From positions 248,001-312,000 of the forward strand of contig NZ_JACHJN010000005.1 in assembly GCF_014203665.1 (NCBI RefSeq): a stretch of 64,000 nt of DNA, in the 5' to 3' direction. The notes under the pieces were generated by a model. It saw only the letters and a program-made list of their open reading frames with translations. It was not told where the DNA came from and made no database searches. Both the position numbers and the translations under genes were made by a program. This document shows positions 51,619 to 59,632 of this stretch, in pieces. The DNA is from Saccharothrix tamanrassetensis (GTDB lineage: Bacteria > Actinomycetota > Actinomycetes > Mycobacteriales > Pseudonocardiaceae). Position 1 is the stretch's first letter; the number at the start of each line of letters is the position of its first letter.

Positions 51619-53205
51619 ATGACGACCGGGGAGATCCCGGCCGCGGAACTCGTGGGTGGGGACGTCGACGTGGTCGACGCCCACGTCACCGGGGTGCTCG
51701 AACTGCCCGACGCGGCGCCGCGCACGCTGCGGTTCACGCGCTGCCGGTTCGACCGGCCCCCGGTGCTGCGCGAGGCCGCCGTGCGCCGGCTGGAGTTCGA
51801 CGACTGCGAACTGCCGGGCCTGGACGCGCGCCGGCTCGGCTGCCGGGGCGACCTCGTGCTGACCCGGTCGTCGGTGCACGGCCCGGTCGAGCTCGGGGAC
51901 GCCGCGGTCGGCGGCGAGGTCTCGTTGCGGCACAGCAGGATCGCGACGCTGCGGGCGAACCGGCTCACGGTCGGCGGCGACCTGTGCCTGGCCGGCGCGG
52001 TGCTGGACGGCGCGGACGGCGTCGCGCTGGACGGACGTGGCATGAGGATCGGTGGCGGGGTGCTCGGCGAGGACGACGACCACATCGGCGCCACCGCGAC
52101 CGGGGCCGTGGTGCTGGCCGACGCCCGGATCGGCGGCGCGGTGTCGCTGCGCCAGGCGCGGCTCGCCGACCTCGTCGCCGACCGCGCCCGGCTGACCGGC
52201 GACGTCGACCTGACCGAGGCGCGGCTGCGTTCGCTGTGCCTGGTGGGCGCGACCGTCGGCGGCTCGCTGGTGCTCGGCGCGATGGAGGTCGACGAGGAAG
52301 CACTGGCGCTGGACCGGGTCCGCGTCGCCGGGGACGTGCACCTGGCGTTCGCCCTGGTGAAGGCGGGTGTGCGACTCGTGGACGGGTGGATCGGCGGCGA
52401 CCTGCGGGCGTCCCGCGTGGAACTGGGCGGGATGTCCGGCGCGCGGGTCCACGTCACCGGGGACGTCGACCTCGGGCAAGCCCGCAGCGACGACGGCGTG
52501 CGACTGCCCGGCATGGAGGTCGGCGGGCAGGTCGACCTGTCCGGCGCGGCGCTGCACGGTCCCGGCGGCGTGGCGCTGGACCTGCGCGAGGCGCGGGTCG
52601 GCGACGAGCTGCGGCTCGCCGACATGGCCGCCGAGGGCACCGTCGACCTGTCCGGGGCGACCGTGCGCGGTCGGGTGGAGCTGCGGGGCGCGCACCTGGG
52701 GGCACGGGCGGTCGCGCTGGCCGCGTGCCGGCTGGTCACCGGGGAGCTGGGGCTGGCCGTGGAGGACGCGCCGCAGGGCCGCGTCGACCTCCGGTACGCG
52801 CGGTGCGCTTCGTTGCACGACAACAGGTTCCTGTGGAGCGCGGGCGGCGGTGTCGAGCTCGCCGGGTTCGACTACCTGCGGCTGGAGCCGCGGCTGGAGG
52901 ACCGGACGGCCGTGCGGCGGCGGCTGGCACTGCTGCGCGACGCGACCCGGCGGTTCACCCCCGACGCGTACGACCGGCTGGCGGCCGTGCTGCGCTCCGA
53001 CGGGCAGGAGGTGGACGCGGACACCGTGCTGGTGGAGAAGCAGCGGCTGCGGTACGCGGAACGCGCCCGTGCCGTCGGGTGGGCCGGGCCGGCGGTCACC
53101 GCGTGGAGCGTGCTGATGCGGTCGCTCACCGGCTACGGGTACCGGATGTGGCGGGGGATCTCGGTGCTCCTGCTGGTCGCGCTGGTGGTGTTCCTGGTGT
53201 GGTGA
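51619..53205 (+). CDS. Beta-helix-like repeat membrane protein
   Basis: A 528-aa protein. Most of it is a run of about 18-22-residue repeats with GxVxLxxAxxxG-like rungs (for example VGGQVDLSGAALHGPGGVALDL), like pentapeptide or bactofilin-type right-handed beta-helices. The C-terminal 25 residues form a membrane segment (GISVLLLVALVVFLVW). Actinomycete homologues are often labelled membrane-associated oxidoreductases without evidence. ATG 51619 has GGGGG six bases upstream. The function is unknown. Confidence 0.8.
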   Translation: MTTGEIPAAELVGGDVDVVDAHVTGVLELPDAAPRTLRFTRCRFDRPPVLREAAVRRLEFDDCELPGLDARRLGCRGDLVLTRSSVHGPVELGDAAVGGEVSLRHSRIATLRANRLTVGGDLCLAGAVLDGADGVALDGRGMRIGGGVLGEDDDHIGATATGAVVLADARIGGAVSLRQARLADLVADRARLTGDVDLTEARLRSLCLVGATVGGSLVLGAMEVDEEALALDRVRVAGDVHLAFALVKAGVRLVDGWIGGDLRASRVELGGMSGARVHVTGDVDLGQARSDDGVRLPGMEVGGQVDLSGAALHGPGGVALDLREARVGDELRLADMAAEGTVDLSGATVRGRVELRGAHLGARAVALAACRLVTGELGLAVEDAPQGRVDLRYARCASLHDNRFLWSAGGGVELAGFDYLRLEPRLEDRTAVRRRLALLRDATRRFTPDAYDRLAAVLRSDGQEVDADTVLVEKQRLRYAERARAVGWAGPAVTAWSVLMRSLTGYGYRMWRGISVLLLVALVVFLVW

Positions 53206-53256
53206 GGGGTCGGTGGCCGCCGCAGCACTCGTGCGGCACCCGCACCTCCACCGCCC

Positions 53257-53286
53257 GCAGCACCCCGTCCTCGGGCGGGGTGCTGC
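53257..53286. terminator. Hairpin terminator
   Basis: Perfect 11-bp stem GCAGCACCCCG / CGGGGTGCTGC with an 8-nt loop, downstream of the repeat protein. Confidence 0.7.
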
Positions 53287-53335
53287 ACGGTCACCGGGCC
53301 GCCGAGGCGGCGATGAGCCGCGCGCCCCGGTGTGC

Positions 53336-53371
53336 GGCGCTGTGCCCGGCTGATGGGGCGGGCACAGCGCC
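53336..53371. terminator. Hairpin terminator
   Basis: Perfect 13-bp stem GGCGCTGTGCCCG / CGGGCACAGCGCC with a 10-nt loop, just after the stop of the minus-strand PHP gene. Confidence 0.7.
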
Positions 53372-53382
53372 CGGCCACCGGG

Positions 53383-55065
53383 TCACACGACGTCGACGAA
53401 CACCGGGTTGGCGTAGCACCACAGGTCCGCCCACGGGTCCGCGTCGCCGACCACGTCCATGACCGGGCCGCCGTCCGAGGTGAGCCGGTTACCGTCACTG
53501 CCGCGCAGCCGCAGGTAGAACGCGCGCTCCACGTTGCGGAACGTGTGCCTGAACCGCACCGTCCCGCGCGCGGTGCGGGCCACCTCGAACGTCTCGACCA
53601 CCCTGGTCCCCGGCGCGGACAGCGCGTCCCGGTCGGCCGCCGGGCCGGTGACCGGACCGCCGATCAGGTCCACCTTCGCCAGCCGGGGGATCACACCCCC
53701 GAAGTTCGGCAGCCGCGCCAACCGGACGTCGACGACCACTTCCACGTCACTGCCGCGCCGCACGAACGTCCGCCCGCCGACGGTCACGCCCCGAGGGTCG
53801 TCGTCCGACCGGACCCGCAGGTCGAGGCCGTCGATCAACCGGCCGTGCACCGCGACCACCTTGCCGCTGCGCAGGCCGCGCATCACGTCCAGGTACGACT
53901 TCGACGGTGCGCCGACCAGCGTGGAGCTGTAGCCGCCGGGCCAGTAGTCGCCGTAGACCTGCGGCTTGCCCGTGTCGACCGGCGCACCCCGGCTGCCCGT
54001 GGTGGCGTGGTCCCCGGTGCCCGGGACGAACGTGTCGCCGTGCACCTGGTGGCTGTCCGAGGTCGCGGTGACCCACCACGGGCGGCCTTCGGCGAGCAGC
54101 GAGTCCCACAGGCCACCGACCTTCGCGGTCATCCAGTCGAAGCCGCCGTAGGTGCGGTACGGGTTCTCCAGCGTGGTCGGCTGGTAGCCGGGGAAGCTGT
54201 CCTGGTTGGGGGACGCCTCGTAGTAGCCCCGCGCGCCGCCCCGACCGCCCCGGGCCGTCGGGATGCCCGCCGCCTGGTGCCCCGGCGCGCCTTCCATCCC
54301 GACCGCGACCCCGGGCGCCGCCTCGCGCCAGCCGCGCAGCTCGTGCGGGCTGTTCACGCCCCGGCGCGCGGGGTGGTTGGCGAACATCAGCGCGATCTCC
54401 GCGCGGCCGGAGAGCACCTGCGCCTCCAGGTAGCGCAGGGCGGCCAACGCGTACGGCTCGCCGTCGGCCGAAGTCGGCCTGGCGATCAGCCCCTTGCCGC
54501 CCTGCGGGACCGGCGTGGCCAGCACACCGCCGTCGTAAGCCGCCTCGAACGCCTTCAAGATGTCCACAGTGGACTTCCCGGGCGGCAGGAACACCGTCGC
54601 GTGCTCCGCGCCGGGGATGTTCCACTCCAAGCCCTGGTACACCAACGTGTCCCGGTACTTCGCCCGTGCCCGCTCGATGTCCGGCGCGACCTGGTCCACC
54701 GAGAACTTCTCGTGCGCCACCCCGCCGTGATCGGTGATGACCACCCAGTCCAGGCCGTGCTCGCGGGCGTTGGCGACCTGGGTGGCGACCTCGTACTGGC
54801 CGTCGGGGGAGTACTTGGTGTGGATGTGGTGGTCGCCCGCGAACCAGCGATCCCGCCCACCCCACGGGTTCACCGGCCGCGCCGGCCCGTGGTCGTGGTC
54901 GTGCGCCGCGGCCGGCACCGTGAACGCCGCCGACCCGGCCGCCGCGATCCCCATCCCCGCGAGGAACCGACGCCGCGCCACCGACAACGGCCGATCGTCC
55001 TCCGCGTCGATCGGCTCGGCGTGCCCGTGCCCGTGCCCGTGTTCGTGCTCGTGCTCGTGCGACAT
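53383..55065 (-). CDS. Tat-exported PHP-domain metallophosphoesterase-like protein
   Basis: A 560-aa protein. Residues 1-16 are a His/Glu/Gly-rich tract (MSHEHEHEHGHGHGH). A twin-arginine signal RRRFLAG (about 31-37) with a hydrophobic core follows. The PHP domain begins with the metal motif DHHIHTKYSPDG and continues with ITDHGG and a late SDSHQVHGD. PHP proteins are phosphoesterases using up to three metals. ATG at 55065 has GGAG upstream; the His tract is encoded by tandem hexamers. The His-rich piece before the signal is unusual. Confidence 0.85.
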   Translation of the reverse strand: MSHEHEHEHGHGHGHAEPIDAEDDRPLSVARRRFLAGMGIAAAGSAAFTVPAAAHDHDHGPARPVNPWGGRDRWFAGDHHIHTKYSPDGQYEVATQVANAREHGLDWVVITDHGGVAHEKFSVDQVAPDIERARAKYRDTLVYQGLEWNIPGAEHATVFLPPGKSTVDILKAFEAAYDGGVLATPVPQGGKGLIARPTSADGEPYALAALRYLEAQVLSGRAEIALMFANHPARRGVNSPHELRGWREAAPGVAVGMEGAPGHQAAGIPTARGGRGGARGYYEASPNQDSFPGYQPTTLENPYRTYGGFDWMTAKVGGLWDSLLAEGRPWWVTATSDSHQVHGDTFVPGTGDHATTGSRGAPVDTGKPQVYGDYWPGGYSSTLVGAPSKSYLDVMRGLRSGKVVAVHGRLIDGLDLRVRSDDDPRGVTVGGRTFVRRGSDVEVVVDVRLARLPNFGGVIPRLAKVDLIGGPVTGPAADRDALSAPGTRVVETFEVARTARGTVRFRHTFRNVERAFYLRLRGSDGNRLTSDGGPVMDVVGDADPWADLWCYANPVFVDVV

Positions 55066-55389
55066 GGAAAACTCCGATCCGCCTGCACCCCGCGCCGAAG
55101 TATCGTGCGTCCGGCGGTGGGGGAACACGAACACCCGGTGAACACTTCCGCCCACCCGGCCACTCGGCCGAACCCCACTGGTGCGGATGAAGTTCGCGAG
55201 GGCGCACGCGGTAGTGCGCGGAGTCGGGGTCAGGCGGCGGAAATGCGATTGACCCGTGCGGACGGCGTTGGTGATGATGTGCGCGTCCTTTCCGCAAGAC
55301 ACCGCAGACTTTTCTCCGAGCCCGCCCCCGCCGCTGACCCACGCGACCAGGGCGAGCAGGCGACCGGCCACCGAAGGCCGGCCCGCCAC
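55066..55389. other. 324-bp region between PHP gene and tRNA
   Basis: No gene, hairpin or operator that can be supported was found. It should hold the PHP gene promoter on the minus strand and the tRNA promoter on the plus strand. Confidence 0.5.
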
Positions 55390-55466
55390 GTCCTTGTAGC
55401 TCAGGTGGACAGAGCGCGACGCTACGAACGTCGAGGTCCCAGGTTCGAGTCCTGGCAGGGGCACCA
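55390..55466 (+). tRNA. tRNA-Arg (anticodon ACG)
   Basis: A 77-nt cloverleaf: acceptor GTCCTTG with CAGGGGC (two G:U pairs), D-arm GCTC/GAGC, anticodon stem CGACG/CGTCG with loop CTACGAA (anticodon ACG), a 5-nt variable loop, T-arm CCAGG-TTCGAGT-CCTGG, and an encoded CCA end. The ACG wobble base is expected to be deaminated to inosine and decode CGU/CGC/CGA. Confidence 0.9.
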
Positions 55467-55509
55467 ACCCGCTGCGCGTCCGCACCCGTGTGCGTCGGCG
55501 CCGGTCCGC

Positions 55510-56214
55510 TCAGTCCGGGTGGCAGCACCCGGTCGGCGCGGCCGACTGCGCGGGTTCGTATTCGTCGTGCCAGTTCCACCATTCGTACGGTGGGGACTGG
55601 GGATAGCCCTCCGGCGAGTCCTCCCATTCCTCCTGCCGCCCCAGCGCGGTCAGGTCGAGATAGCTCCAGGTGCTCCCCAGGGCCTCGTCGCCGCGGTTGT
55701 CGACGAAGTAGGTGCGGAACACGCGGTCACCGTCGCGGATGAACGCGTTGGTGCCGTGCCATTCGTCCACACCGAAGTGGACGTCGAACTCGTCCGTCAT
55801 GGTGTACCAGGGCATCGTCCAGCCCATCCGCGCCTTCATGCGCGCGATGTCCGGCTGCGGCGCGCGGGACGCGAAGACCAGCGTGGTGTCGCGGGCGTTC
55901 AGGTGGGCGACGTGAGCGACCTGGTCGGCCACCAGCGAACAGCCGCGGCACGCGTGGTCGGGCCAACCGGACACACCGGGTTCGAAGAAGGCGCGGTAGA
56001 CGATGAGCTGGCGGCGGCCCTCGAACAGGTCGAGCAGGCCCACCCTGCCTCCGGGTCCGTCGAACGAGTACTGCTCCTGCACCGCCAGCCAGGGCATCCG
56101 GCGACGCTGCGCGGCCAGCGCGTCCCGGGCGCGGGTCAGTTCCTTCTCCTTCACCAGCAGCCGCAGGCGCGCCTCCTCCCACTGCTCCCGCGTGACGACC
56201 GGAGGGGTCTTCAT
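55510..56214 (-). CDS. DUF899 (thioredoxin-like) family protein
   Basis: A 234-aa protein of the DUF899 family: WLAVQEQYSFDGPGGRVGLLDLFEGRRQLIVYRAF and then CRGCSLVADQV. The fold is thioredoxin-like with a CxxC (CRGC). The function is unknown. ATG at 56214 is preferred with AGAGG upstream; GTG at 56226 is possible. It ends the small operon led by the SRPBCC gene. A C-terminal CCHPD may bind metal. Confidence 0.85.
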   Translation of the reverse strand: MKTPPVVTREQWEEARLRLLVKEKELTRARDALAAQRRRMPWLAVQEQYSFDGPGGRVGLLDLFEGRRQLIVYRAFFEPGVSGWPDHACRGCSLVADQVAHVAHLNARDTTLVFASRAPQPDIARMKARMGWTMPWYTMTDEFDVHFGVDEWHGTNAFIRDGDRVFRTYFVDNRGDEALGSTWSYLDLTALGRQEEWEDSPEGYPQSPPYEWWNWHDEYEPAQSAAPTGCCHPD

Positions 56215-56234
56215 CGTGGTGTCCACCTCTCGGC

Positions 56235-56369
56235 TCAGGTCCGCGCCGGGTGCCGGTCGGGCAGCCCGCTGCGCTTGTCGGGTCGTCCTTCACCGGTGAC
56301 GTCGGTGATGGCGTCGAAGGTCTCGGTCGGGGTTCGGTCCACGGTGGAGGTGGATCCGGGATCACTCAT
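56235..56369 (-). CDS. Short 44-aa hypothetical protein
   Basis: An uninterrupted 44-aa frame beginning at ATG 56369 with GAGGA upstream, overlapping the end of the ArsR gene by 8 bp and ending 20 bp before the DUF899 start. The translation MSDPGSTSTVDRTPTETFDA... has no recognised family. Its placement within a tight operon is the reason to list it. It may be a leader or decayed frame. Confidence 0.45.
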   Translation of the reverse strand: MSDPGSTSTVDRTPTETFDAITDVTGEGRPDKRSGLPDRHPART

Positions 56370-56745
56370 GATGTCCTCGTCGTGGGTCGGGTGGGGTCGG
56401 GGTGGATCCGCCGGCGGACCGGTCGAGGTGGTCCTTCAGCGCGGCGAGCGGGCCGTCCCAGTCGCGCGCCAGCGCGGCCAGGAACTGCTGCGCCACCCGC
56501 ATCGGCGCGGAGTGCAGCCGGTACCGCACCCGGCGGCGCTCGCCGGGTTCGGCCGTCACCAGGCCCGCCTCGGCCAGCAGCGCCAGGTGCTTGGCGATCG
56601 CCTGCCGGGTGATCGGCAGCCGGTCGGCCAGGTCGGTGGCCGTGGCGGGGCCCCCGGAGGCCAGCGCGGCCAGGATGGCGCGCCGGCTCGGGTCGGCCAG
56701 GGCGATGAAGACCTGTTCGGCGACGGCCTCGACGTCAGGCGGCAT
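56362..56745 (-). CDS. ArsR-family regulator
   Basis: A 127-aa winged-helix regulator (ATATDLADRLPITRQAIAKHLALLAEAGLVTAEPGERRRVRYRL) without the classic Cys metal-binding box, so it probably senses something else, or acts with the SRPBCC partner. ATG 56745 overlaps the SRPBCC gene's end by 11 bp. Fits an SRPBCC-ArsR toxin- or ligand-responsive pair common in actinomycetes. It is likely the repressor for the tandem operators upstream. Confidence 0.9.
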   Translation of the reverse strand: MPPDVEAVAEQVFIALADPSRRAILAALASGGPATATDLADRLPITRQAIAKHLALLAEAGLVTAEPGERRRVRYRLHSAPMRVAQQFLAALARDWDGPLAALKDHLDRSAGGSTPTPPDPRRGHHE

Positions 56746-57166
56746 CGAGGTGGTCGACGAGTTCGCCCAACTCGTTCCGCCAGCCTTCGGTGTGGGCGTC
56801 GTACGCCTTGCGGTGGACGTCTTCCGGCAGCTGGGCGAAACCGGTCTCGACCACGGTCAGCCGGGTGCCCGCACCGACCGGTTCGAGCGTGAACTCGACG
56901 TAGGTGCGGCGCGGGTCGTCCTCGGGCAGGCCGTGGATGTGCCAGGTGAACGCGAACACCGACGGCTCGTCCGCCCGTTCCACGCGCAGCTCGGCTACCT
57001 GCCCGTCGGTCCAGCCGACGCGGGCCGTCCCGCCGGGACGCAGGTCGATCGTCGCCTCGTTGCCGAGCCAGGTGCCGAGCCCCTCGGCCGTGGTCAACGC
57101 CGTCCACACCGCGCTCGGCGGGTGGGTGACCTCAAGGGTCCGCTCGATGCGATCGGGAAAAGCCAC
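56735..57166 (-). CDS. SRPBCC/AHSA1-family protein
   Basis: A 143-aa START-like protein: IERTLEVTHPPSAVWTALTTAEGLGTWLG and a C-terminal EGWRNELGELVDHL helix, the AHSA1 subgroup that binds hydrophobic ligands. GTG at 57166 has GGAGG upstream. First gene of the operon, controlled by two palindromes overlapping its promoter. It overlaps arsR. Confidence 0.9.
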   Translation of the reverse strand: MAFPDRIERTLEVTHPPSAVWTALTTAEGLGTWLGNEATIDLRPGGTARVGWTDGQVAELRVERADEPSVFAFTWHIHGLPEDDPRRTYVEFTLEPVGAGTRLTVVETGFAQLPEDVHRKAYDAHTEGWRNELGELVDHLDAA

Positions 57167-57184
57167 GGCGGCCTCCAATGAGTA

Positions 57185-57230
57185 GCAACTGAACGGTTGC
57201 CACACTATGGCAACCGATCGGTTGCGACAA
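57185..57230 (-). promoter_or_regulatory. Promoter with two tandem ArsR-type operators
   Basis: On the minus strand, -35 TTGTCG (57225-57230) and -10 TAGTGT (57202-57207) are 17 bp apart. Two palindromes share the pattern GCAAC-N6-GTTGC: one (57210-57225) fills the spacer, the other (57185-57200) covers the expected start of transcription. They are identical at 14 of 16 positions and are 25 bp apart. This is a classic repression layout. Confidence 0.75.
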
Positions 57231-57305
57231 GAGGTCGGCTCGATGTGGTTCTCGGTCTCCGGCCAACGGCGAGCCCGTCGCCGCGTCACGCCCGGTCGGA
57301 CCGCG

Positions 57306-58154
57306 TCAGCAGGCTGGGCCGGAGGTGGACTGGGCGCGGCGTTCGAGCATGACGGTGTTGCGCCAGGTGCCGTGGTGTCGGGCGATGCGTTCGCGGACGC
57401 CGATGGTGCGGAAGCCGGCGGAGTGGTGCAGGGCGATGCTGGCGCGGTTCTCGGGGAAGATCGCGGTTTGCAGGGTCCAGAGGCCGGCTTCGTCGGCGGC
57501 GGTGACCTGCTTGTGCAGCAACGCTTTCCCGACGCCTCGGCCGCGGAAGGCGTCGCCGACGTAGACGGAGGTCTCGGCGACGCCGGAGTAGCACTCGCGG
57601 GTGGAGGCGGGGGTGGCGGCGGCCCAGCCGGCGACCTGGCCGTCGACGACGGCGACCCAGCGGTGGCCGGGCAGCCACTTGGCGTCCAGGGCGCGGCGGG
57701 CGGGGACCTCGGTCTCGAAGGTGGCGTTGCGGGTGGCGATGCCCTCGGCGTAGATGCGGCGGACGTCGGCCCAGTCGGCGTCGGTCATGGCCCGGACCGT
57801 GACGTCGGGCGGCAGGTCGGTGGGGCAGCACGGGCCGGTGGCGATGGTGCCCATGACGGCGTCGGCCGCGTGCGGGAGTCCGGTGCAGCAGGCCGGGTTG
57901 ACCGAGACCAGGGTCGTGGTGCCTTCCCGGCGGAGGCGGACGAAGCCGGTGTCGGCGAGTTTGCGCAGGTGGTGCGAACAGGTCGGCTGGCTGACGCCGA
58001 TGGCCTCGGACAGCGCGCCCACGGTGATCTCGTCGGGGTGGGTGGCGACGGCGTGCAGGAGCCGGACGCGGGTCGGGTCGGCCAGGCAGGCGAACCACTG
58101 GGCGTAGGTGGTGGCGTCCCGGACCGGTAGGCCGACCGTCGGCGTCCTCGTCAT
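57306..58154 (-). CDS. ArsR regulator fused to GNAT acetyltransferase (ArsN-like)
   Basis: A 282-aa fusion. Residues 1-100 are an ArsR domain (VGALSEAIGVSQPTCSHHLRKLADTGFV) with two vicinal Cys pairs nearby (PACCTGLP, GPCCPT), suited to metalloid binding. Residues about 118-270 are a GNAT acetyltransferase (VRRIYAEGIATRNATFE, RGRGVGKALLHKQV) of the phosphinothricin/ArsN type. It may sense arsenic and acetylate an arsenic-containing or similar amino compound. ATG 58154 is almost leaderless. Divergent from a flavoprotein gene. Confidence 0.88.
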   Translation of the reverse strand: MTRTPTVGLPVRDATTYAQWFACLADPTRVRLLHAVATHPDEITVGALSEAIGVSQPTCSHHLRKLADTGFVRLRREGTTTLVSVNPACCTGLPHAADAVMGTIATGPCCPTDLPPDVTVRAMTDADWADVRRIYAEGIATRNATFETEVPARRALDAKWLPGHRWVAVVDGQVAGWAAATPASTRECYSGVAETSVYVGDAFRGRGVGKALLHKQVTAADEAGLWTLQTAIFPENRASIALHHSAGFRTIGVRERIARHHGTWRNTVMLERRAQSTSGPAC

Positions 58155-58160
58155 GCCACC

Positions 58161-58212
58161 ACTGTATAGACCGGTGTCGATGGTTGCATCAATCGATGGG
58201 TGTCTATACAGT
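58161..58212. promoter_or_regulatory. Divergent promoters in a large inverted repeat
   Basis: Outer 11-bp arms ACTGTATAGAC (58161-58171) and its complement (58202-58212) carry the -10 regions of both divergent genes (TACAGT on plus, TATACA on minus). On the plus strand TTGCAT lies 17 bp upstream of TACAGT. The inner sequence carries ATCAAT-like ArsR half sites. An ArsR dimer could repress both directions. Confidence 0.7.
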
Positions 58213-58255
58213 CGCCTTCGTCTTGATAGAGATACATCGATGAAAGGGGTAGCTC

Positions 58256-59563
58256 ATGAGCGAGCTTCCGGTGGTCGTGGTCGGTGCGGGTCCGGCGGGG
58301 TTGGCGGCGGCGGCGCACCTGCTCGAACGGGGGGTCCGGCCGTTGGTGCTGGAGGCCGGGTCGCGGGCCGGCGCGGCGGTGGCGGAGTGGAACTACGTGC
58401 GGCTGTTCTCGCAGTGGTCGGAGCTGGTGGACCCGGCCGCGCGCAGGCTGCTGGAGCCGACCGGGTGGCGGGCCCCCGAGGGCTACCCGACCGGTGGCGA
58501 GTGGGTGTCGCGGTACCTGGAGCCGCTGGCCCGGGTGCTGGGGGAGTACGTCCGGTACGACGCGCGGGTCGTCGGGGTCGCCCGGCGCGGGCGTGACCGG
58601 GTGGTGGACGCGGGTCGGGACGGCGAGCCGCTGACCGTGCACCTGTCCGGCGAGCGGATCGAGGCCCGTGCGGTGATCGACGCGTCGGGTACGTGGGGGT
58701 CGCCGAACCCGTTGGGCGGCGACGGGCTGCCGGCGCTGGGCGAGCTTGAGGCGGCGGACCGGATCGCCTATCGGGTGCCGGACCTGGCCGTCGAGCTGGA
58801 GCGGTACGCGGGCAAGCGGATCGCGGTCGCGGGTAGTGGGCACTCGGCGCTCACGGCGCTGGTGGTCCTGGCTGAACTGGCGGAACGGCACCCCGGCACG
58901 CACGTCACGTGGTTGTTGCGCCGGGGCGCGGTGGGCAGCGTGTTCGGCGGTGGCGAGGCGGACCAACTGCCGGCGCGCGGGGCGTTGGGGCTGCGGGCGA
59001 AGGCGGCGGCACGGGCGGGCAACGTGGAGGTCGTCACGGGGTTCCGCACCGCGTCGGTGGAGTCGGCAGGGGGCAGGCTGGTGCTGGCGTCGCAGGACGG
59101 TCACCGGCTCGACGCGGTGGACGAGGTCGTGGTGCTGACCGGGTTCCGGCCGGACCTGTCCTGGCTGTCGGAGGTGCGGCTGGAACTGGACCCGGTGTTG
59201 CAGGCGCCGGTGCGGCTCGCACCGCTGATCGACCCGAACGCGCACTCCTGCGGCACGGTGTACCCGCACGGCGCGAACGAGTTGCGCCACCCGGAGCCGG
59301 GTGTCTACCTGGTCGGCATGAAGAGCTACGGCCGCGCGCCGACGTTCCTCACCATGACCGGCTACGAGCAGGTCCGCAGCGTGGTGGCGGAGATCGCCGG
59401 CGACCACGAGGCGGCCGGCCGGGTGGAGCTGACGTTGCCGGAGACCGGCGTGTGCGGCGGGGCGGGGGTGTTCGACGCCGAGCCCGAGGCCGCGTCCGGC
59501 GGCTGCTGTGCGGCGCCTGCGGTGTCGGAGTTGGCGTTGTCGGCGCCGCGGGCGCGGTCCTGA
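58256..59563 (+). CDS. FAD/NAD(P)-binding oxidoreductase in arsenic-type context
   Basis: A 435-aa flavoprotein with two Rossmann motifs: VVVVGAGPAGLAAAAHLLERG at the N-terminus and IAVAGSGHSALTALVVL near 195. The C-terminus ends in a Cys-rich tail (VCGGAGVF...SGGCCAAP). Similar proteins accompany ArsR genes in actinomycete arsenic operons; the exact reaction is not established. ATG at 58256 has AAAGGGG upstream. Divergent partner encodes the ArsR-GNAT fusion. Confidence 0.85.
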   Translation: MSELPVVVVGAGPAGLAAAAHLLERGVRPLVLEAGSRAGAAVAEWNYVRLFSQWSELVDPAARRLLEPTGWRAPEGYPTGGEWVSRYLEPLARVLGEYVRYDARVVGVARRGRDRVVDAGRDGEPLTVHLSGERIEARAVIDASGTWGSPNPLGGDGLPALGELEAADRIAYRVPDLAVELERYAGKRIAVAGSGHSALTALVVLAELAERHPGTHVTWLLRRGAVGSVFGGGEADQLPARGALGLRAKAAARAGNVEVVTGFRTASVESAGGRLVLASQDGHRLDAVDEVVVLTGFRPDLSWLSEVRLELDPVLQAPVRLAPLIDPNAHSCGTVYPHGANELRHPEPGVYLVGMKSYGRAPTFLTMTGYEQVRSVVAEIAGDHEAAGRVELTLPETGVCGGAGVFDAEPEAASGGCCAAPAVSELALSAPRARS

Positions 59564-59568
59564 CGCCC

Positions 59569-59605
59569 GGCGGCCCGGCACGGTCGAGGTGCGTGCCTGG
59601 CCGCC
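59569..59605. terminator. Hairpin terminator
   Basis: 13-bp stem with one mismatch (GGCGGCCCGGCAC) and an 11-nt loop between convergent genes. Confidence 0.6.
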
Positions 59606-59632
59606 CGCGGTCGAGTCGACGCCGCCGGACCG

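Noticed and set aside
53332..56892. 1186-aa plus-strand frame across the PHP, tRNA and DUF899 genes
   Set aside because: It runs over a clear tRNA and two well-supported genes, with no domains. High GC makes long antisense frames common.
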